From the NCBI RefSeq assembly GCF_003345295.1, contig NZ_CP031055.1:992001-1056000 (forward strand): DNA of 64,000 nucleotides, in the 5' to 3' direction. Origin of the DNA: Vibrio splendidus (GTDB lineage: Bacteria > Pseudomonadota > Gammaproteobacteria > Enterobacterales > Vibrionaceae). Both the position numbers and the translations under genes were made by a program. Positions 60,562 through 64,000 of this stretch are shown here, in pieces (positions within the stretch are counted from its first letter, which is position 1; every line of letters starts with the position of its first letter). The notes beneath the pieces were generated by a model that was given only the letters and a program-made list of their open reading frames with translations, was not told the DNA's origin and searched no databases.

Positions 60562-61923
60562 TTAACAAACCACTTTAACTGCCAAACCACCTTGAGATGT
60601 CTCACGGTATTTAGCGTTCATGTCTTTACCTGTTTCTAGCATTGTTTCGATAACTTTATCGAGAGAAACAGTAGGAGCAGAAGAGCGACGAAGTGCCATA
60701 CGAGTTGAGTTGATTGCTTTCACTGCAGCAATACCGTTACGCTCGATACATGGTACTTGTACTTGGCCTGCAACTGGGTCACACGTTAGACCTAGGTTGT
60801 GCTCCATGCCGATTTCTGCAGCCATACATACTTGCTCAGGGCTACCACCCATAAGCTCAGCCAGACCAGCAGCAGCCATAGAACATGCTACGCCAACTTC
60901 ACCCTGACAGCCAACTTCAGCGCCAGAGATAGAAGCGTTACGCTTATACAGACCACCGATCGCGCCAGAAGCTGCGAAGTAACGGATGTAGTCTTTCTCT
61001 GTCACTGTTTGAATGAACTTATCGTAGTAAGCCAATACCGCAGGGATAATGCCACACGCGCCGTTTGTCGGTGCTGTTACTACACGACCGCCAGCAGCGT
61101 TTTCTTCATTTACTGCGAAAGCAAACATGTTCACCCAATCAACAACCGTCATTGGATCGTTGGTTGTTTTTTCTGAAGTAATCAGAAGTTGGCGAAGTGA
61201 AGCTGCACGACGAGGAACACGCAGTGGACCAGGCAAGATACCTTCAGTATTCATACCGCGATCCATACACTCGCGCATCGTTCTCCAGATGTTAGCGAAG
61301 TAAGTGCGAGACTCTTCGTCTGAGTGGAAAGCCGCTTGGTTTTTCATAACCAGTGTACTGATAGAAAGACCGCTTTCTTTACACTGATTAACCAGCTCTT
61401 CAGCTGTTGTGAATTCGTATGGTGCTTTAATTGGGTTTTCTTCTTCTTTGCCGAAGCTCTCTTCGTCAACGATGAAACCGCCACCAATTGAGTAGTACGT
61501 TTTTGAGTAAGCTACTTCGTCATCAACCCAAGCATGAATGCTCATGCCATTCTCGTGTAGAGAAAGGTTCGAAGTATGGAAATTCATTCCGCCATCTTTC
61601 GGGAACGAAACAGTATGACAGTGCATACCAACAGGTAGACGTTCAGTTTCTTCTACGCGAGCAATGAAACCTGCGATAGAGTCGATATCCACTTTCTCAG
61701 GAGTATTGCCAGCAAGACCCATGATGATTGCGATATCTGTGTGGTGACCTTTCCCTGTCAGTGATAGTGATCCATATACGTCCACGGTGATTTTAGTGAT
61801 GTCGCGCAATTTTCCCATTGAACGTAGGTCATCAATAAACTCTTTACCCGCTTTCATTGGTCCAACTGTGTGTGAGCTCGATGGACCAACACCGATTTTA
61901 TAGATATCAAATACACTAATCAT
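60562..61923 (-). CDS. sdaA: L-serine dehydratase (4Fe-4S)
   Basis: Iron-sulfur enzyme turning L-serine into pyruvate and ammonia. The 453 residues match E. coli SdaA/SdaB. SVFDIYKIGVGPSSSHTVGP marks the N-terminal beta domain, and cysteines of the cluster lie in TNGACGIIPAVLAYY and the GCQGEVGVACSMAAA and CDPVAGQVQVPC regions. GAGGTAAT lies before ATG 61923. It follows sdaC with a terminator-like hairpin between them, so expression is partly separate. SdaA or SdaB cannot be separated by eye. Confidence 0.95.
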   Translation of the reverse strand: MISVFDIYKIGVGPSSSHTVGPMKAGKEFIDDLRSMGKLRDITKITVDVYGSLSLTGKGHHTDIAIIMGLAGNTPEKVDIDSIAGFIARVEETERLPVGMHCHTVSFPKDGGMNFHTSNLSLHENGMSIHAWVDDEVAYSKTYYSIGGGFIVDEESFGKEEENPIKAPYEFTTAEELVNQCKESGLSISTLVMKNQAAFHSDEESRTYFANIWRTMRECMDRGMNTEGILPGPLRVPRRAASLRQLLITSEKTTNDPMTVVDWVNMFAFAVNEENAAGGRVVTAPTNGACGIIPAVLAYYDKFIQTVTEKDYIRYFAASGAIGGLYKRNASISGAEVGCQGEVGVACSMAAAGLAELMGGSPEQVCMAAEIGMEHNLGLTCDPVAGQVQVPCIERNGIAAVKAINSTRMALRRSSAPTVSLDKVIETMLETGKDMNAKYRETSQGGLAVKVVC

Positions 61924-61935
61924 AGCGATTACCTC

Positions 61936-61970
61936 AAAAAGAGAGCCTCCCAAGGGGAGTAGGGAGGCTC
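61936..61970 (-). terminator. Intercistronic terminator between sdaC and sdaA
   Basis: Perfect 9-bp stem GAGCCTCCC/GGGAGGCTC (61943-61951 with 61962-61970), followed on the minus strand by UCUUUUU. It would reduce read-through from sdaC into sdaA. Confidence 0.82.
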
Positions 61971-62042
61971 ATTTATTATCATTATATTTTTTGTCTAATC
62001 TCGCGATATAAGATGGATGCCATCTTATAAAAAGGCTTGAGA

Positions 62043-63296
62043 TTAAAGAGCGCCGTAGATTACAGAACTAATAGCCGCTAGACCACATAAAGCTGTAAAG
62101 ATTTGCACAGGTGCTGAAGTTTTGTACTTAGCCATTGCTGGTACTTTCTGCATCGCGAATACAGGCATCAGGAACAGGATAGCTGCAATCATTGGAGCAC
62201 CCATTGTTTCAATCATACCTAGGATGCTTGGGTTAACTACCGCAACAATCCAAGTTGTAACAACGATGAACGCTAGAGATGCTTTCTCAATCGTGCTGAT
62301 TGAAGAACCAGAGCGAGATTTGATTAGACCAACAAGACCTTCATGAGCACCTAGGAAGTGACCGAAGTAGCTAGAAGTAATCGCTGCGAACGCTACTAGA
62401 GGACCCATGTAAGAGATAAGTGGAGACTCGTGAACGTTAGCTAGGTAAGAAAGTACAGAGATGTTTTGCGCTTGTGCTGTAGCTAGTTGCTCTGGAGATA
62501 GAGAAAGCACTACAGAGAATACGAAGAACATTACAAAACCCATCAGCATCATTGCTGCGCCGCCAGTGATCGCGTCAGTTTTCTTAACTGCGTCTTCACC
62601 GTATACACGACGTTGCTCTTTAGAGAACTGTGAAATGATTGGGCTGTGGTTGAAAGAGAACACGATGATTGGAATCGCAAGCCAGATAATAGAAGGCATT
62701 GAAGACCATTCTGGGCTTGTTTCCATCATTGAAGTGTTCCATTCAGGAACTAGGTAGAAAGACAGCGCTAGTAGGACGAATACTAGTGGGTAAACCATTG
62801 CTGAAGTTGCTTTAAGCATCAGCTCTTTACCGAATACAACACCTGCTGTCATAGCAAGGATCAGTGCACCAGAAAGAAGAGGACGTGGAATAGATTCCAT
62901 ACCCATTTGGTTTACTAGGAAAGAATCAACCGTGTTTGTGATACCAACACCGTAGATAAGAACGATTGGGTAGATAGCGAAAAAGTAAGCAAAAGTAATA
63001 ATGTTTGCGCCAGTCTTACCGAAGTGCTCTTCAACTGTGTCTGTAATATCAGCTTCAGGGTTTTTAGCAGACAGTACGAAACGAGCTAGAGATTTGTGTG
63101 CGAACCAAGTCATTGGTGCCGCGATTAGAGCTAGGATAACTAATGGCCAAAAACCACCCGCACCAGCTTTGATTGGAAGGAATAGTACGCCAGCACCAAC
63201 TGCTGTACCGAATAGTGATAAACACCAGGTAAAATCTTTATAGTTAAACTTGCTTGAATCTTTAACGGCATTTGCCGAAGAAGTTGTTGTGTTCAT
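62043..63296 (-). CDS. sdaC: Serine transporter SdaC
   Basis: A 417-residue HAAAP-family proton/serine symporter with eleven helices. The segments WCLSLFGTAVGAGVLFLPIKAG and FSFNHSPIISQFSKEQRR are typical of SdaC. It pairs with sdaA for uptake and deamination of serine as carbon source. A PurR-type operator and a promoter lie about 220 bases upstream. The 309-base gap 63297-63605 also holds an ATCATGT/ACATGAT inverted repeat (63378-63407). Confidence 0.92.
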   Translation of the reverse strand: MNTTTSSANAVKDSSKFNYKDFTWCLSLFGTAVGAGVLFLPIKAGAGGFWPLVILALIAAPMTWFAHKSLARFVLSAKNPEADITDTVEEHFGKTGANIITFAYFFAIYPIVLIYGVGITNTVDSFLVNQMGMESIPRPLLSGALILAMTAGVVFGKELMLKATSAMVYPLVFVLLALSFYLVPEWNTSMMETSPEWSSMPSIIWLAIPIIVFSFNHSPIISQFSKEQRRVYGEDAVKKTDAITGGAAMMLMGFVMFFVFSVVLSLSPEQLATAQAQNISVLSYLANVHESPLISYMGPLVAFAAITSSYFGHFLGAHEGLVGLIKSRSGSSISTIEKASLAFIVVTTWIVAVVNPSILGMIETMGAPMIAAILFLMPVFAMQKVPAMAKYKTSAPVQIFTALCGLAAISSVIYGAL

Positions 63297-63377
63297 GTTA
63301 AATTACTCATTTTTTGGGAACAGGAAATAAGTTGGGGCTAATTCTGCAGAATTTTCTTCTGCAAAAAATAGATCTAA

Positions 63378-63407
63378 ATCATGTAATGAAACGGCGTGTC
63401 ACATGAT
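63378..63407. promoter_or_regulatory. Inverted repeat ATCATGT-N16-ACATGAT upstream of sdaC
   Basis: Perfect 7-bp half sites at 63378-63384 and 63401-63407 in the sdaC leader/control region. It matches no operator I can name. Confidence 0.4.
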
Positions 63408-63509
63408 ATGCGAAAAACGGATTTTTGATCACGAAATTGGCGTGCTACAGGTGATTTATGCTCATGCTAGGTATTAGTTTTTATTATGCGAATGGCGGGG
63501 GTGGTTAGA

Positions 63510-63537
63510 TTTATACCAAGAAAACGTTTGCGTAAAA
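63510..63537 (-). promoter_or_regulatory. PurR box within a sdaC promoter
   Basis: On the minus strand ACGCAAACGTTTTCTT (63518-63533) fits the PurR consensus (ANGCAANCGTTTNCNT). It lies between TTTTAC (-35, 63532-63537) and TATAAA (-10, 63510-63515), spacer 16, so bound PurR would block the promoter. Confidence 0.65.
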
Positions 63538-63605
63538 TTGCATTAATAAATCTGTTCTATAGAAAGGCTGGATTTTGTTAACAGAGATTAAACAAAACGT
63601 AGTTG

Positions 63606-64000
63606 CTATGTAATTTGTTGCACTACATGTCGCTGCAGGGATTGGATGATTTGAGCTGTAACGCCCCAAATTAGGTGCTCTTCGAAGGGCATCGCAAAAA
63701 CACGATGCTTGATTTGTTTAACGTTAACAGTGTGGCTGTGTAACTTAGCTTGGTCTAAAACATAGGTGGCAGGCACCTCAAAAATCGAGGCCACTTCGTT
63801 CTCATCGATGATGGCTTCATAGTCAGGATCGACCATTGCAACAATCGGTGTCACAGAAAATTTACTAATAGTACTCAATGCAGGTAATTGGCCAACAATT
63901 TTAACTTGATCCGATCGAATTCCCACCTCTTCGTGGAGTTCTCTAAGTGCAGTGAATTGCATAGAAGGGTCGGAAAGTTCGTGTTTACCCCCAGGAAAGC
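63606..64000 (-). CDS. nudL: CoA pyrophosphatase NudL (Nudix), 5' end beyond the window
   Basis: The C-terminal part of a Nudix hydrolase that splits CoA and acyl-CoA into phosphopantetheine and 3',5'-ADP. The frame is open through the right edge and includes the Nudix box FPGGKHELSDPSMQFTALRE continuing into LHEEVGI, so the Met at 63962 is internal. The NudL/YeaB family is about 190 residues, so roughly 60 residues are missing. In E. coli yeaB is also next to sdaA. No terminator was seen after its stop. Confidence 0.87.
   Translation of the reverse strand, partial: FPGGKHELSDPSMQFTALRELHEEVGIRSDQVKIVGQLPALSTISKFSVTPIVAMVDPDYEAIIDENEVASIFEVPATYVLDQAKLHSHTVNVKQIKHRVFAMPFEEHLIWGVTAQIIQSLQRHVVQQIT

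Noticed and set aside
1..64000. CRISPR arrays, insertion sequences, tRNA or rRNA genes, prophage
   Set aside because: I looked for direct-repeat/spacer patterns, transposase motifs, cloverleaf arms and phage structural genes and saw none; the tandem repeats are contiguous without spacers.

Overview
The window reads as chromosomal DNA of a marine gammaproteobacterium, almost certainly a Vibrio. The evidence is moderate GC, dense short operons with strong hairpin terminators, and Vibrio-type genes (fabV, panP, tfoX, a LapA-type retention-module adhesin). The order ybjL, grxA, Fe-alcohol dehydrogenase, hexR-type regulator, panP, lysO, HDOD gene, tfoX, small outer-membrane protein, response regulator, histidine kinase, ydgA, serC matches, from memory, the VC1145-VC1159 region of V. 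cholerae chromosome 1. A Splendidus-clade placement is only an impression. I saw no rRNA, tRNA, insertion sequence, prophage, integron or CRISPR array.

Layout. 1-4.9 kb: end of a MATE pump, then an AttEFGH-like unit (ABC ATPase, large FtsX-type permease, membrane-anchored lipocalin-like protein). 5-8.5 kb: nhaA, and on the opposite strand tolC plus an OmpA-like lipoprotein. 8.8-12.6 kb: a LapA-like giant-adhesin relative with a predicted LapG cleavage site and five VCBS repeats, divergent from tolC. 13-17.5 kb: psrA-fadE (beta-oxidation), with FadR and PsrA operators, followed by fabV (fatty acid synthesis). 17.5-17.8 kb: a non-coding array of about 43-bp tandem repeats. 17.9-29.2 kb: ybjL, grxA, Fe-ADH, hexR, panP, lysO, HDOD protein, tfoX and an outer-membrane protein. 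29.4-32 kb: a two-gene signalling operon whose kinase has a receiver domain without the phospho-acceptor Asp. 32-41.5 kb: ydgA, serC, an AraC regulator, yiiM, an exonuclease/cNMP-CBS-DUF294 pair, a small outer-membrane protein and aspC. 41.7-50 kb: an HD-GYP phosphodiesterase, a MocR regulator with a small membrane protein, a secreted protease pair and asnS. 50.3-58.7 kb: a SulP transporter, a chemoreceptor with a c-type heme motif, and a YdeP-like molybdoenzyme divergent from a LysR regulator and fdhD, with FNR boxes between. 58.7-64 kb: an aromatic amino acid permease with an unusual leader, then sdaA-sdaC (serine uptake and deamination) with a PurR-type operator, and the 3' part of nudL.

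How the parts fit. Several blocks are coherent modules: adhesin plus part of its type I export machinery; lipid degradation under fatty-acid-responsive repressors next to the enoyl-ACP reductase; a molybdoenzyme with its sulfurase FdhD, a local LysR regulator and anaerobic (FNR) control; serine uptake and breakdown apparently tied to purine status. A pattern running through the whole window is degenerate tandem repeats (units 6-22 bp, once 43 bp) in the gaps just after stop codons, at least two of which look like amplified 3' ends of the neighbouring gene.

All functional names rest on motif reading and remembered family sequences; no database search was run.
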